From contig NZ_VCBX02000001.1 in NCBI RefSeq assembly GCF_005938745.2, positions 5,842,501-5,906,500 of the forward strand: 64,000 nt of DNA, read 5' to 3'. Below the pieces are notes generated by a model that searched no databases, had not been told where the DNA came from, and was given only the letters and a program-made list of their open reading frames with translations. Position 1 is the first letter of the stretch. Every line of letters begins with the position of its first letter. This stretch comes from Rhodococcus sp. KBS0724 (GTDB lineage Bacteria > Actinomycetota > Actinomycetes > Mycobacteriales > Mycobacteriaceae). Below are positions 18,510 through 27,350 of the stretch, piece after piece. The position numbers were made by a program, and so were the translations under genes.

Positions 18510-20027
18510 CTACGCCGGTTGGAGGGACCTGATAACCGGCAGGGTGGGATCGAACTGGGTGAACTCGGGCTCCTTCAACGTCTTCGGGTTGTAGAAGTAG
18601 TACGCGTCACCAAAGTTCGTGATCGTGAAGAAGGCCTGATCCACCGTATAGGCGGAGAGCTCCTTGAAAGTTGCGTCCTGCTCTGCGCCGGTCTGCACCG
18701 CGGCCCGAGCGATCAGCTCGTCCACCTTGGGGTCTTTGATCTTGTACGCGTTGTAGAGGCCGTTGCTCGACAGCACCTGAGAGGCGTCGTAGAAATTGTC
18801 AGCCGGGTTGTAGAACCAGGCGTAGGTCGGCGTCTTCCCGGAGAATCGAGCCGTCTGATAGTCCGGCAACTGCAAGTTGTTGATGGTCGCGTTGATTCCG
18901 ACCTTGTTCAGCATCTGTGCGGCAGCCTGCGCGTAGCGGTCGAAGAACTGAACCTGCGTGCACACGATCGTCAGATCAAGCCCGTTTCCGTAGCCTGCCT
19001 CGGCGAGCAGTTGGCGCGCCTTTTCCGGGTCGTACGGGTACTTGGTGTCCAGTGTGGGATCGTTGCCCGGGCTGCCCGGCGGGAAGAGCTGTGTCGAGAT
19101 CGTGCCGTCACCGATGGTTTCCTGCAACGCTTCCCGGTCCATCGCGTAGTTCAGTGCTTGGCGGACGCGAACGTCGCCGAGTGCCGGAACATCACGCCCT
19201 TCCCTGTCACCGATCATCAGGCCGGCGCTGTAGGACAGCTGCTGATGTGTCTTCATACCAGCTTGTTCAGCGGTCGGTACGTCCGGTCGGTTGCCGATCG
19301 TGCCGTCGATCTGACCCGAGCGCAACGCGTTGAGCGCAGCAGCTGTATCCGAAATCTTCTTCAATACATAGGTATTGAAATGGGTATTCGCAACATCCCA
19401 ATATCCGTCGTTCTTCACGAACGTGAAGGTGTCGTTCGGAGTCGAGCGGGCAGCGTCCAGCGAGTATGGCCCCGATCCGACGGGTTGCTGGTCGAGCTGA
19501 TCAGGATTGTCGATCGCCTGCGAGCTCACCATCATGCCGAGGTTCTGCGTGAAGACCAGCGGCAGTGAAGGGTTCGGCTGCGAGAGCGTCAACTTGAGCT
19601 TATAGGGATCAGTGACCTCTACACCGGTGACATCCGCGAGTTGGAACGTCTTCGGCCCCGTCACGGTCTTGGCTCGGTCCAGGTTCTTCTTCGCGACTGC
19701 CGCATCGAACGTCGTACCGTCCGTGAACGTCACGCCTTCGCGAAGCGTCATCTCGAAGGTTGTGGGTGTCGAGTAACCCCATTCCGTCGCCATCCCCGGA
19801 GAAAATGCCCCGTCGGCACCACGGTAGATCAGCGAGTCGTAGACGGCCTGGAGGCTCTCTTTGAACACGCTCCAGTCATTCTTGTACGGATCCCACTTGC
19901 TGACGACGCTTGTCGCAGCCAACGTGACAGTGCCCGTGGACTGTGCGCTCGTCGTACCACCGCCGCAAGCCGTGAGCAGTCCGACGGACATGATTCCCGC
20001 CATCACCGCCGCCACTTTCGTGCGCAT
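18510..20027 (-). CDS. ABC importer substrate-binding lipoprotein (family 5)
   Basis: A 505-residue extracellular binding protein. The N-terminus is a lipoprotein signal with lipobox LTAC and lipidated Cys21. Family 5 hallmarks are visible: LAATSVVSKWDPYKND, QAVYDSLIYRGADGAFSPGMATEW and DVRVRQALNYAMDREAL. ATG 20027 is chosen because AGGAGGG stands directly before it; a GTG at 20066 would spoil the signal peptide. First gene of the importer operon, next to P450 and catabolic genes, so it may bind a catabolic substrate instead of a peptide. Confidence 0.95.
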   Translation of the reverse strand: MRTKVAAVMAGIMSVGLLTACGGGTTSAQSTGTVTLAATSVVSKWDPYKNDWSVFKESLQAVYDSLIYRGADGAFSPGMATEWGYSTPTTFEMTLREGVTFTDGTTFDAAVAKKNLDRAKTVTGPKTFQLADVTGVEVTDPYKLKLTLSQPNPSLPLVFTQNLGMMVSSQAIDNPDQLDQQPVGSGPYSLDAARSTPNDTFTFVKNDGYWDVANTHFNTYVLKKISDTAAALNALRSGQIDGTIGNRPDVPTAEQAGMKTHQQLSYSAGLMIGDREGRDVPALGDVRVRQALNYAMDREALQETIGDGTISTQLFPPGSPGNDPTLDTKYPYDPEKARQLLAEAGYGNGLDLTIVCTQVQFFDRYAQAAAQMLNKVGINATINNLQLPDYQTARFSGKTPTYAWFYNPADNFYDASQVLSSNGLYNAYKIKDPKVDELIARAAVQTGAEQDATFKELSAYTVDQAFFTITNFGDAYYFYNPKTLKEPEFTQFDPTLPVIRSLQPA

Positions 20028-20115
20028 GAACCCTCCTGGATGGATTTTGTTCGTGGCTCCTGCCACGCATTAGATGAATCATGATGCAGATCACATCCAA
20101 AGTCAATGACAATTA

Positions 20116-20130
20116 TGCGCATCGTTAGCA
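20116..20130. promoter_or_regulatory. Shared 15-bp near-palindrome (site A), ABC importer promoter region
   Basis: TGCGCATCGTTAGCA, about 90 bases upstream of the binding-protein start. It is 13 of 15 identical to site B before the BVMO. Confidence 0.4.
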
Positions 20131-20271
20131 CTAATTTCTCGTCGAACTGTGACACTCGGCAATCACGGCAAACGCAAGATTGCGCGGAGTAGAGGGCTCG
20201 GATCGCACCTTGTCATCTCAATACCGCTCGACGGATTCGACAGTCTCCCTTGATCTACACACGCATGAGGA

Positions 20272-20305
20272 AGCAGCCCGTCGGATATGGATCCGGCGGG
20301 CTGCT
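20272..20305 (-). terminator. Terminator hairpin after alcohol dehydrogenase
   Basis: A 15-bp stem with one G-T pair (20272-20286 with 20291-20305) and a 4-base loop, 35 bases beyond the stop of the leftward alcohol dehydrogenase gene. Confidence 0.75.
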
Positions 20306-20339
20306 GTTGAGCTGTCGACAGTGAAGGACTGTCGTTCGC

Positions 20340-21419
20340 CTAGAAGGCAATTACCGCGCGTGCACCGAGAGGATGATCCAGATCCTTCAGGGCTGAATTC
20401 ACGCCGGTGAGCGAAACGCGCTCACTGAGCAACGCGTCAAGCTCCAACCGCCCGTCAAGATAGAGCTGGCAGTACAACGGGATGTCCAGCCGAAAACGGG
20501 TCGACCCCATCTTCGTCCCCTGTAACTTCTTCTCCAAGAGCAGATCTGTCGCCGGAATTCGGACCTCCACGTCCGGCCGAGCAACACCGACCACCGTTGC
20601 CATGCCCATTGTGTCGAGCATCGCAAACGCCTGCTCCACCGTCGCCGCAACACCAACCACCTCGATCGCATGGTCCACCCCGCCACGTGTGAGTTCCCGC
20701 ACCGCTTCAACCGGGTCGCAGATGCTTGCGTCCACCACGTCTGTCGCACCGAACTTCTTCGCAAACTCGAGTTTGGCCGGGATCCGGTCGATCGCAATGA
20801 TGCGCGACGCACCAGCCAGTCGTGCGCCTTGGACGACGTTGAGACCGACACCGCCACAACCGATCACGGCTACGGTCTGGCCCATCCGAACCTTCGCGGC
20901 GCGCCGCACAGCACCGAGGCCGGTGATACCCGCGCAGCCGAGCAGCGCAGCAATATCGAGAGGCATTTCGTCCGGCAGTCGGACAAGTGTGCGTTCGTGC
21001 ACGAGCAACTCTTCTGCGAACCCACCCAACCCGACAAAGGCATCCACAGCGGTGCCGGCACGAGAAAGTCGTGGTGTCCCACCCGTAGGCCGCGCACGCT
21101 TCTTGTCTTCACAGTGCTGCAGCTCGCCGGACATACACCAACGGCATACCCCGCAGAATGCAGACGCGCAGGTGGCTACACGATCACCTGGCCGTACGTA
21201 CGTCACCTCACTGCCCACTCGCTCGACGATTCCCGACGCCTCGTGCCCGAGCACCAATGGGAGGGAAAGAGGCTGAGCACCGAACTGCATGGTCCTGTCG
21301 GTTTGGCACACTCCCGAAGCGACAGTGCGAACCAGCACTTCATGGGGTCCCGGGTCCGCGACATCGATATCCTCGATGCTCAGATCTGAATTGAACTGGT
21401 TGAGTACTGCAGCTTTCAA
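20340..21419 (-). CDS. Zinc-dependent alcohol dehydrogenase (MDR family)
   Basis: A 359-residue medium-chain dehydrogenase. Catalytic zinc ligands are the Cys in SGVCQTD near residue 38 and LGHEASG near 60. Structural zinc cysteines are in FCGVCRWCMSGELQHC near 90-105. The Rossmann motif IGCGGVGLNVVQGARL is near residue 185, followed by Asp in IIAIDR, giving NAD preference. It oxidises an alcohol to an aldehyde or ketone. It lies 83 bases after the ADP-forming synthetase in the TetR-facing operon and is followed by a hairpin. Confidence 0.94.
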   Translation of the reverse strand: MKAAVLNQFNSDLSIEDIDVADPGPHEVLVRTVASGVCQTDRTMQFGAQPLSLPLVLGHEASGIVERVGSEVTYVRPGDRVATCASAFCGVCRWCMSGELQHCEDKKRARPTGGTPRLSRAGTAVDAFVGLGGFAEELLVHERTLVRLPDEMPLDIAALLGCAGITGLGAVRRAAKVRMGQTVAVIGCGGVGLNVVQGARLAGASRIIAIDRIPAKLEFAKKFGATDVVDASICDPVEAVRELTRGGVDHAIEVVGVAATVEQAFAMLDTMGMATVVGVARPDVEVRIPATDLLLEKKLQGTKMGSTRFRLDIPLYCQLYLDGRLELDALLSERVSLTGVNSALKDLDHPLGARAVIAF

Positions 21420-21501
21420 CGCTTACACCTCCGGATTATCGGTGACGTGTCGGAAAATGGAATCTCGGGTTCGCCTGCCAGTTTCGTGTGCACCCACGCT
21501 C

Positions 21502-23625
21502 TTACTCCGATGCACGCCACACCACCAGCGCGTCAAGCGCTTCGATTGTCGCGCCATCGACCCGAAGTGGGTTGACCTCCAAAGAATCCAGGGTTGGTTC
21601 GAGTTCCTGCGCGAGACGACCGATCGAGCACACCACCTCTGCGAGCGCGTCCAGATCCGCGGCCTTCCCGCCCCGCACACCGTGCAGCAGTGCCGCACCT
21701 CGCAACCTCTCGAGCATGCGTCGCGCCTCGCCCTTCGCAACCGGAAGAGGTGCCGACGCCACATCATCGAGGACTTCGACCAGGACTCCGCCAAGCGCCA
21801 CGGCAAGCATCAATCCCCAGTCCGGATCGCGCGTCACTCCTACCAACAGTTCGATACCGCCGGACCGCATCGGCGAGACCAGAACGCCGTCCAGGACAGC
21901 ACCGTTTGCCGTGGGATGAGCTGCCGCGATCAGGATCTCGTCGTAGATTCGGTCAGCGTCTGCTTCCGTCACCCCGAGGTGCACGCAGCCGAGATCGGTC
22001 TTGTGCGCTATGCCGGCCGAGACGATTTTCATCGCCACGGGGCAGCCGAACTGCCGTACAGCTGCCGCCGCGGCTACGCCGGAATGCACGTGCACCGCCG
22101 GAACTACCGGCACACCTGCCGATTTCATCAGATTGCGGGCTTCGACCTCGGAAAGAGGCGCTGCACCGACAGTTCGCACTACCACACTCTGCGCCACCTC
22201 CGTAGAATCGATCCGAGCGCGGCGCCGCGACCACTGCGCAACCCGGGCGAAGGCGTCCACACCCAGTCGCAATCCCGGAATCACATGTGGCACACCTCCC
22301 CTACTCATTGCCTGTCGCGCCGTTGCACCGATCGGCTGGGTTACCTGGGTCAGATAACTGCCAGGAGCCTTGCTTCCGATCAAGCCTGCCCCGATCGCAT
22401 CGACGAGCGGTTGGCCGTAGAAATCTTCCCCGGCATCACCTAGCGGAAGACTGTTGACCACGAGGACCGCACCGACTTCCGGGTCATTGCCAACTGCCGT
22501 GACTGCGGACCGGAACAGGTCTGGGTCGATGATCGCAGCTCCGGTCACGTCCAGCGGATTCTGAACGTGTCCGTACGACGGCATTACCGCTGCAATCTCA
22601 CGCACAGTTCCCTCGGTCAGGTCCGGGATTCGTACGCCGGCATCGTGCGCGAGATCCGCGATGATGTCGCACGCGCCACCCGAGATCGACACCACCCCGA
22701 GTCCCGTCTGTTCCAACGGGCCTGTGTGCGCTGCGAATCCAGCGGTGACCAACATATCTTCGACCGTGTCAACCCGGATCACACCGAGCCTTTCGAAGAC
22801 CGCGTCCACCACCCGGTTGTCCCCGACCAGCGCGCCGGTGTGCGCAGTCGCCGACCTGGCCGCCAAGTCACTCTTTCCTGCTTTGAGGACAACTACGGCC
22901 TTGCCCGCCAAAGTTGCTCGTCGCGCAGCCGATGCGAAAACCTCCGGCTGCCGGATCCCCTCCATGAACACGGCGATGGCTTCGACCTGATCATCCTCGA
23001 CCAGGTAGTCGATGAGATGGCCGACCGTCACCATGGCTTCGTTTCCTACCGTGATGACGTGTGAGAGCCCGACGCCGGATAACGCGGCAAAGTCCTTCAT
23101 TGCTCCGCAACTGGCGCCACTTTGCGAAATGAGGGCAACGTTGCCTGGTTCCTGCGGCGGATTCGCCAGAGCCATCGCCGGAATCCTTGCCGCCACGTCG
23201 ACGTACCCGAGCACGTTCGGCCCGATCAGCACGACACCCAATTCTTCCGCAACAGAAGTCAGCTCCTGCTGAAGCTGCAAGCCGTCCGGCCCCGTCTCGG
23301 CAAAACCCGAGCTCAGGACGAGGACGCCCTTGGCTCCGGCATCTGCAGCGTCGCGCAGCGCCTGTACTGTCGACGAGGCCGGCACCATGACAAAGGCGAG
23401 GTCGATCGGTGTACCGACTGACACGCAGGTCGGATGTGTCGGCCTCCCGTGTACCGCCGGCGAGCGCGGATTGATCAGGTACGTTCTCGACTCATGCCCG
23501 GCTGCAACAAGATTCGCATGGACCAGCCGCGAGAAATTAGACTTTTCACTAGCCCCGATGATCGCGAAACTCGTGGGCGCGAACGCGGCTCTCAATCGTT
23601 CCGGGGTAATCGGTGTACGGTTCAT
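21502..23625 (-). CDS. ADP-forming acyl-CoA synthetase (acetate-CoA ligase family)
   Basis: A 707-residue protein with the fused alpha-beta layout. A CoA-binding domain is at about 10-140 (SFAIIGASEKSNFSR, LIGPNVLGYVD). Succinyl-CoA-ligase-like domains run to about 450, with the probable phospho-histidine in ATAHTGALVGD and SISGGACDIIADLA. An ATP-grasp domain is at about 480-707 (GCPVAMKIVSAGIAHKTDLG). It makes acyl-CoA from acid, ATP and CoA with ADP and phosphate as products. ATG 23625 is chosen for the strong GGAGG before it. It lies 53 bases after the double acyl-CoA dehydrogenase; the acid substrate is unknown. Confidence 0.92.
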   Translation of the reverse strand: MNRTPITPERLRAAFAPTSFAIIGASEKSNFSRLVHANLVAAGHESRTYLINPRSPAVHGRPTHPTCVSVGTPIDLAFVMVPASSTVQALRDAADAGAKGVLVLSSGFAETGPDGLQLQQELTSVAEELGVVLIGPNVLGYVDVAARIPAMALANPPQEPGNVALISQSGASCGAMKDFAALSGVGLSHVITVGNEAMVTVGHLIDYLVEDDQVEAIAVFMEGIRQPEVFASAARRATLAGKAVVVLKAGKSDLAARSATAHTGALVGDNRVVDAVFERLGVIRVDTVEDMLVTAGFAAHTGPLEQTGLGVVSISGGACDIIADLAHDAGVRIPDLTEGTVREIAAVMPSYGHVQNPLDVTGAAIIDPDLFRSAVTAVGNDPEVGAVLVVNSLPLGDAGEDFYGQPLVDAIGAGLIGSKAPGSYLTQVTQPIGATARQAMSRGGVPHVIPGLRLGVDAFARVAQWSRRRARIDSTEVAQSVVVRTVGAAPLSEVEARNLMKSAGVPVVPAVHVHSGVAAAAAVRQFGCPVAMKIVSAGIAHKTDLGCVHLGVTEADADRIYDEILIAAAHPTANGAVLDGVLVSPMRSGGIELLVGVTRDPDWGLMLAVALGGVLVEVLDDVASAPLPVAKGEARRMLERLRGAALLHGVRGGKAADLDALAEVVCSIGRLAQELEPTLDSLEVNPLRVDGATIEALDALVVWRASE

Positions 23626-23678
23626 CAGTCCTCCAATGTCATTTGTCAATATGTTGTATTCACATGTGGTGCAGGGAG

Positions 23679-25793
23679 CTACTCGCGCGCCAGACCCATA
23701 CGACGCGCGATCAAGGCACGCTGAATGTCGTTGGTGCCACCGCCGATGACAAACATCGGAGCCGTACGGAGCCCTTGCTCGAAAACACCGCCGGCCACAG
23801 ATCCTGCACTGGTTGCGGACAACGCGGCATCAGGTCCCAGCACTTCGAATGCAAATTGTCCGAGGTCTTCGGCAAGCTCGCCGGCGAGAACCGCCGCCAT
23901 CGGCGCCGTGTCGGCATTTCCGGAACCGCCCGCGACCTCTGCGTTCGCGGCAGCCACCAATACCCTCGCTGCCTGCAATCTTGCGGCTAGGCTGGATAGC
24001 CGATGCCGCAGAAGCGAATCGGCACTGCCCAATTTTCCCTTCGGGTCTGTACGGACCAGTCCCACAAGGTCGTCGAGTTGCCGGTGCAGCGTCGCAGCGA
24101 TCCCTCCCATCACCAACCGCTCGGATGTGAGCGCGTCCGTGATGACCCGCCACCCACCGTTGACGTCACCTACTCGGGCCGAGTCCGGGACCCGCACGCG
24201 ATCGTAGAACACCGAGCACGAAATTTCCCCGGACAGTGCTGTGTGACTTTGAATTTCGATACCGGGTGTATCCATCGAGACGAGGAAGATGGTGATACCC
24301 GCATGCCGGGGAGAAGCGCCAGGATCAGTACTGGTCGCCAGCCACACGTGAGTCGCCGACAGCGCCCGTGTTGTCCAGGACTTCTGCCCGTCAATCAACC
24401 AGTCGCCGCCATCTCTGGTCGCCCGAGTGCGGACCGACGCCAGATCCGAACCAACCTCCGGTTCGCTGTACCCGAGGCAGAACGCCATCTCACCACGGCC
24501 GATCAGCGGGAGGAACTCGGCCTTCTGCTCGTCTGTACCGTGCCGGAGAATTGCGTGACCCAGCAAGCTGGTTGCACTGAGTGCGCGATCCACCACGACA
24601 GGGGCCCGATAGTACTTGGACTCGGCCGCCAGAGTGGCTCGATCCTCGGCCGTGGCCGAACGCCCGCCGAATTCGTCAGGCCACCCCAGCCTGAACAAAC
24701 CCCTGCGGGCATACTCGTCACGCAAGCTCTGGTCATCCAGGTTCACGCCAGATTCCCAGCGATGCAATAATTCCCGAACCTCCGACCTGAAAGCACTGTC
24801 GGCGGGGGCTCCGATGCCCGGCAATTCTCGACGGCCCTCGACCAACCGGCGGGCAACCTGGGAATTGCGGCCACGCAACTGGTCGAGCACGGCGACATCA
24901 GCATGCACTCTTCGGAAGAGCCAGGCCGCCTCGTGCTCCTCGAAAAATCCGATAGCACCGAGCGTGTGCTGCGCCGCGAACAGTGACGTGGTGACGATTT
25001 CCCGTCCGTGATGGACAGCCAGGTCGACCGACATCGCAGCATCAACCGGATCTTGATGTCGAATTACCTCGTCCACAAGGAGGTTCGCGGAGACAAGTTC
25101 GATCTGCGTGTGTGCGATTCGCTGCTGGACCGCGCCGAAGGCGCCGATCGTCCGGCCGAACTGGGTACGAGTGCGAGCATGATCCGTCGCAAGTTCATGC
25201 GCACGTCCGGCCGCGGCGAGAGTGCGAACCACCAGCGCCAGCTCCGCAATACCCCGAACCCGGCGCACCCAACTGACACCCAGCGTGCGGGTGCACACAG
25301 GTTCCGAACCTGAGACCCGCGTCCACGCCGGCACCGCCATTCCGGGAGCCTCGGCAAGACGCCAGACAGGTAACAGATCCACCACCCCGTTGAGAGTGTC
25401 GACCCGAAGCAGGTGGGTTGCGCCGAAAGCACATTCGAGTGAGGAAAATTCAGTCTGGTCTGCCTGTTCTGTGAAACAGACGAGAGGCCGGATCACGCCC
25501 CGCGTGATTGCATCAGCTTCGGCACCGTCGAGTAGTTGGACGGCGACATAGGCGTCCGAGACCGGCAGCGGGCAGGCGCGTCGCCCGAGTTCACGCTGCG
25601 CGGCCAACAGAAATCCCAGCGCACCTTCCGCGCCCAGTTCGAACCAACCCTGCTCGGCAGCGACGTCCCACAGCCCGGCGACGTCGGCCGCAGGCGCGGC
25701 CGTGGCCTCACCCCACAGTCGATCAAGCACTCGCCCAACAGAATTCGCAAACTCCTTGCAGTCCGTCGTATCGGATTCCACAGTCGTCGTCAT
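23679..25793 (-). CDS. Double-length acyl-CoA dehydrogenase (two fused ACAD domains)
   Basis: A 704-residue protein, nearly twice the usual 380-400. Residues about 1-330 form a degenerate ACAD half with ACAD C-terminal helices (RTRTQFGRTIGAFGAVQQRIAHTQ, TLGAIGFFEEHEAAWLFRR). Residues about 340-704 form a more complete domain: LGYSEPEVGSDLASVRTRA, GQKSWTT, and a C-terminal IGGGTNDIQRALIARRMGL. The EGT glutamate is absent; Glu in LTSERLVMGG may serve instead. The layout resembles fused partners of heteromeric FadE pairs used on bulky, steroid-like CoA esters. First gene of the operon facing TetR, with two operators in its promoter. Confidence 0.9.
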   Translation of the reverse strand: MTTTVESDTTDCKEFANSVGRVLDRLWGEATAAPAADVAGLWDVAAEQGWFELGAEGALGFLLAAQRELGRRACPLPVSDAYVAVQLLDGAEADAITRGVIRPLVCFTEQADQTEFSSLECAFGATHLLRVDTLNGVVDLLPVWRLAEAPGMAVPAWTRVSGSEPVCTRTLGVSWVRRVRGIAELALVVRTLAAAGRAHELATDHARTRTQFGRTIGAFGAVQQRIAHTQIELVSANLLVDEVIRHQDPVDAAMSVDLAVHHGREIVTTSLFAAQHTLGAIGFFEEHEAAWLFRRVHADVAVLDQLRGRNSQVARRLVEGRRELPGIGAPADSAFRSEVRELLHRWESGVNLDDQSLRDEYARRGLFRLGWPDEFGGRSATAEDRATLAAESKYYRAPVVVDRALSATSLLGHAILRHGTDEQKAEFLPLIGRGEMAFCLGYSEPEVGSDLASVRTRATRDGGDWLIDGQKSWTTRALSATHVWLATSTDPGASPRHAGITIFLVSMDTPGIEIQSHTALSGEISCSVFYDRVRVPDSARVGDVNGGWRVITDALTSERLVMGGIAATLHRQLDDLVGLVRTDPKGKLGSADSLLRHRLSSLAARLQAARVLVAAANAEVAGGSGNADTAPMAAVLAGELAEDLGQFAFEVLGPDAALSATSAGSVAGGVFEQGLRTAPMFVIGGGTNDIQRALIARRMGLARE

Positions 25794-25807
25794 GCGCCCA
25801 CCTTTAC

Positions 25808-25824
25808 TGAACGATCATCGTTGA
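25808..25824. promoter_or_regulatory. TetR operator 1
   Basis: TGAACGATCATCGTTGA, a 17-bp palindrome with 7 of 8 arm positions paired, 15-31 bases upstream of the double dehydrogenase start. It is paired with a near-identical site at 25837 in the gap between the divergent operon and the TetR gene. Confidence 0.75.
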
Positions 25825-25836
25825 TTAATTACTATA

Positions 25837-25853
25837 TGAACGCTTATCGTTCA
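25837..25853. promoter_or_regulatory. TetR operator 2
   Basis: TGAACGCTTATCGTTCA, the second 17-bp copy, 29 bases centre to centre from the first. The outer arms of the two sites (25804-25815 and 25846-25857) are perfect inverted repeats of each other. An AT-rich TACTATAT lies between them and could be a -10 element. Confidence 0.75.
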
Positions 25854-25902
25854 GTAAGTCAACAGCGAATCTCACGAAACATGCGAAACTGGAGGAATGA
25901 TG

Positions 25903-26502
25903 ATGGAAAGGGCTGGGAGACCGCGGGATCCAGAGGTCGATCGACGGATCACCGATGCTGCCATGGACGTATTCGGCAGCGCCGGATGGGCAGGGTTCTC
26001 CATAGACGCGGTAGCCCGGGTAGCCGGCGTCGGTAAGGCGTCGATCTACCTGCGATGGGCAAGCAAGGAAGAGTTGCTCACTGACAGTGTGGGCCAACGT
26101 TTCGCACCGATCGTCGAGATTGACACCGGGAACGTGCGTGAAGACCTACTGGCGATGACGTCGGTACTCGTGGAGCTCTTCAGTGGTCGACACGGACTCG
26201 CCGCCCGCCGAATGACGGTGGAATCGCACGCCACCGAAGGTATCGCCGAACGATGGCAATCTGTGCGCGGGTCACAGATCACCGCAGCACGAACCATCGT
26301 TCAGCGAGGCGTCCGCCGTGGAGAACTACGTTCGGACACGCCGGTGACCATTCTGCTCGACACGCTCTGCGGAGCCGCGATCAACCACGCCATCGCGACA
26401 CCACCGCACCTGCGGGAACGAGTTGCCCGGGAGCGCGACAAATACACGAGCGACCTCGTGGACTTCGTACTCGCCTCACTGATCACCACAGATGACTCCT
26501 GA
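25903..26502 (+). CDS. TetR/AcrR family transcriptional regulator
   Basis: A 199-residue regulator. The N-terminal helix-turn-helix is residues about 8-55, with AAMDVFGSAGWAGFSIDAVA and VGKASIYLRWASKEEL. The ligand domain follows. Three ATGs stand in a row (25897, 25900, 25903); GGAGG at 25891 gives the best spacing to the third. It is divergent from the double acyl-CoA dehydrogenase operon, with two matching operators between, so it most likely represses that operon and itself until an acyl-CoA or substrate binds. Confidence 0.93.
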   Translation: MERAGRPRDPEVDRRITDAAMDVFGSAGWAGFSIDAVARVAGVGKASIYLRWASKEELLTDSVGQRFAPIVEIDTGNVREDLLAMTSVLVELFSGRHGLAARRMTVESHATEGIAERWQSVRGSQITAARTIVQRGVRRGELRSDTPVTILLDTLCGAAINHAIATPPHLRERVARERDKYTSDLVDFVLASLITTDDS

Positions 26503-26524
26503 CGGCACACTGACGCAACACGCA

Positions 26525-27265
26525 CTAGTGCATCGCGTCCCAGGTTACTGATTGCTCGAGCGCCTCAGGGTATTTCTTGCGCAGATACCTGCTCAACTCC
26601 AGAATGTGCTCACGCATCGAGTCCAACGCCGCTCCGGGATCCTTGGCTTCGATCGCAACGTAAATCGCGGAATGCGCCTTCAATACAGCGGACCTGCGGT
26701 GCACCGGATAGTCGACACCCAGCGCCGCACCTTCGAAGATTCCCTCGATCGCATCGATCAGATATCCGAAGAGCGGGTTCCCCGACGACCACGCGATGAT
26801 GTCGTGGAACGACTGGTTCGCTTCGAGGAACATCGCCCGGTCGGAAAGGTTCTCACGCATCAGTTGCACCGACGCTTCCAGCTCCGCGAGCTGATCGGCG
26901 CCGATACGTTGCGCCGCGAGACTCGCGATCAGTGGCTCGAGGCTTTCCCGGACCTCGACGATCGAACTGAAAGGCGCACCGTCGAATTGGAGCAGCAATC
27001 CCAGACTGTTCGCGAGATGTGAGGCGTCAGGCTTCTCCACGGTTGGGCCACCACCGGGGCCGGGCTTGAGCGAGATCGCACCCGAAAGTTCGAGATAGCG
27101 AAGGGATTCCCGCAGAGTTCCACGTCCCACCTCATAGCTACCGAGCATGTGCTTCTCGGAGGGCAGCCGATCCCCCTGCTTACATCCGTCGTGGTGGATA
27201 TCCGCGACTATCCGCCTCGCCACGATCAACGCGGTCTTCTGTGGACGCGCGGTTCGTACGCTCAT
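26525..27265 (-). CDS. GntR family regulator, FadR/FCD subfamily
   Basis: A 246-residue regulator. The winged helix is residues about 10-75 (GDRLPSEKHMLGSYEVGRGTLRESLRYLELSGAI). An FCD ligand domain follows, with REN..DRAMFLEANQSFHDIIAWSSGNPLF carrying the metal-site pattern typical of the group, and HRRSAVLKAHSAIYVAIEAKDP. ATG 27265 has GGAGGG before it. It is convergent with the TetR gene, 22 bases apart. A site of the shared 15-bp type (27320-27334) lies before it, which suggests autoregulation and makes it the leading candidate for binding the other copies. Confidence 0.92.
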   Translation of the reverse strand: MSVRTARPQKTALIVARRIVADIHHDGCKQGDRLPSEKHMLGSYEVGRGTLRESLRYLELSGAISLKPGPGGGPTVEKPDASHLANSLGLLLQFDGAPFSSIVEVRESLEPLIASLAAQRIGADQLAELEASVQLMRENLSDRAMFLEANQSFHDIIAWSSGNPLFGYLIDAIEGIFEGAALGVDYPVHRRSAVLKAHSAIYVAIEAKDPGAALDSMREHILELSRYLRKKYPEALEQSVTWDAMH

Positions 27266-27319
27266 CTTCGATCCCTCCAATCCGTCAATACTCCGGCTAT
27301 TCATCCTCATGAATCGCAG

Positions 27320-27334
27320 TAATTAGCCTTAGTA
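27320..27334. promoter_or_regulatory. Shared near-palindrome (site E) before gntR
   Basis: TAATTAGCCTTAGTA, about 60 bases upstream of the GntR start, with the TTAGTA half-site shared with the site at 37013. Weakest member of the set. Confidence 0.3.
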
Positions 27335-27350
27335 TATCTGCAACTTCGGT

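Larger units (their letters stand above)
20028..20339. other. Intergenic region before the ABC importer operon
   Basis: About 310 bases without a credible gene. It holds the hairpin that ends the alcohol dehydrogenase operon (20272-20305), an AT-rich stretch and the shared 15-bp site at 20116-20130. The importer promoter must lie here. Confidence 0.6.
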
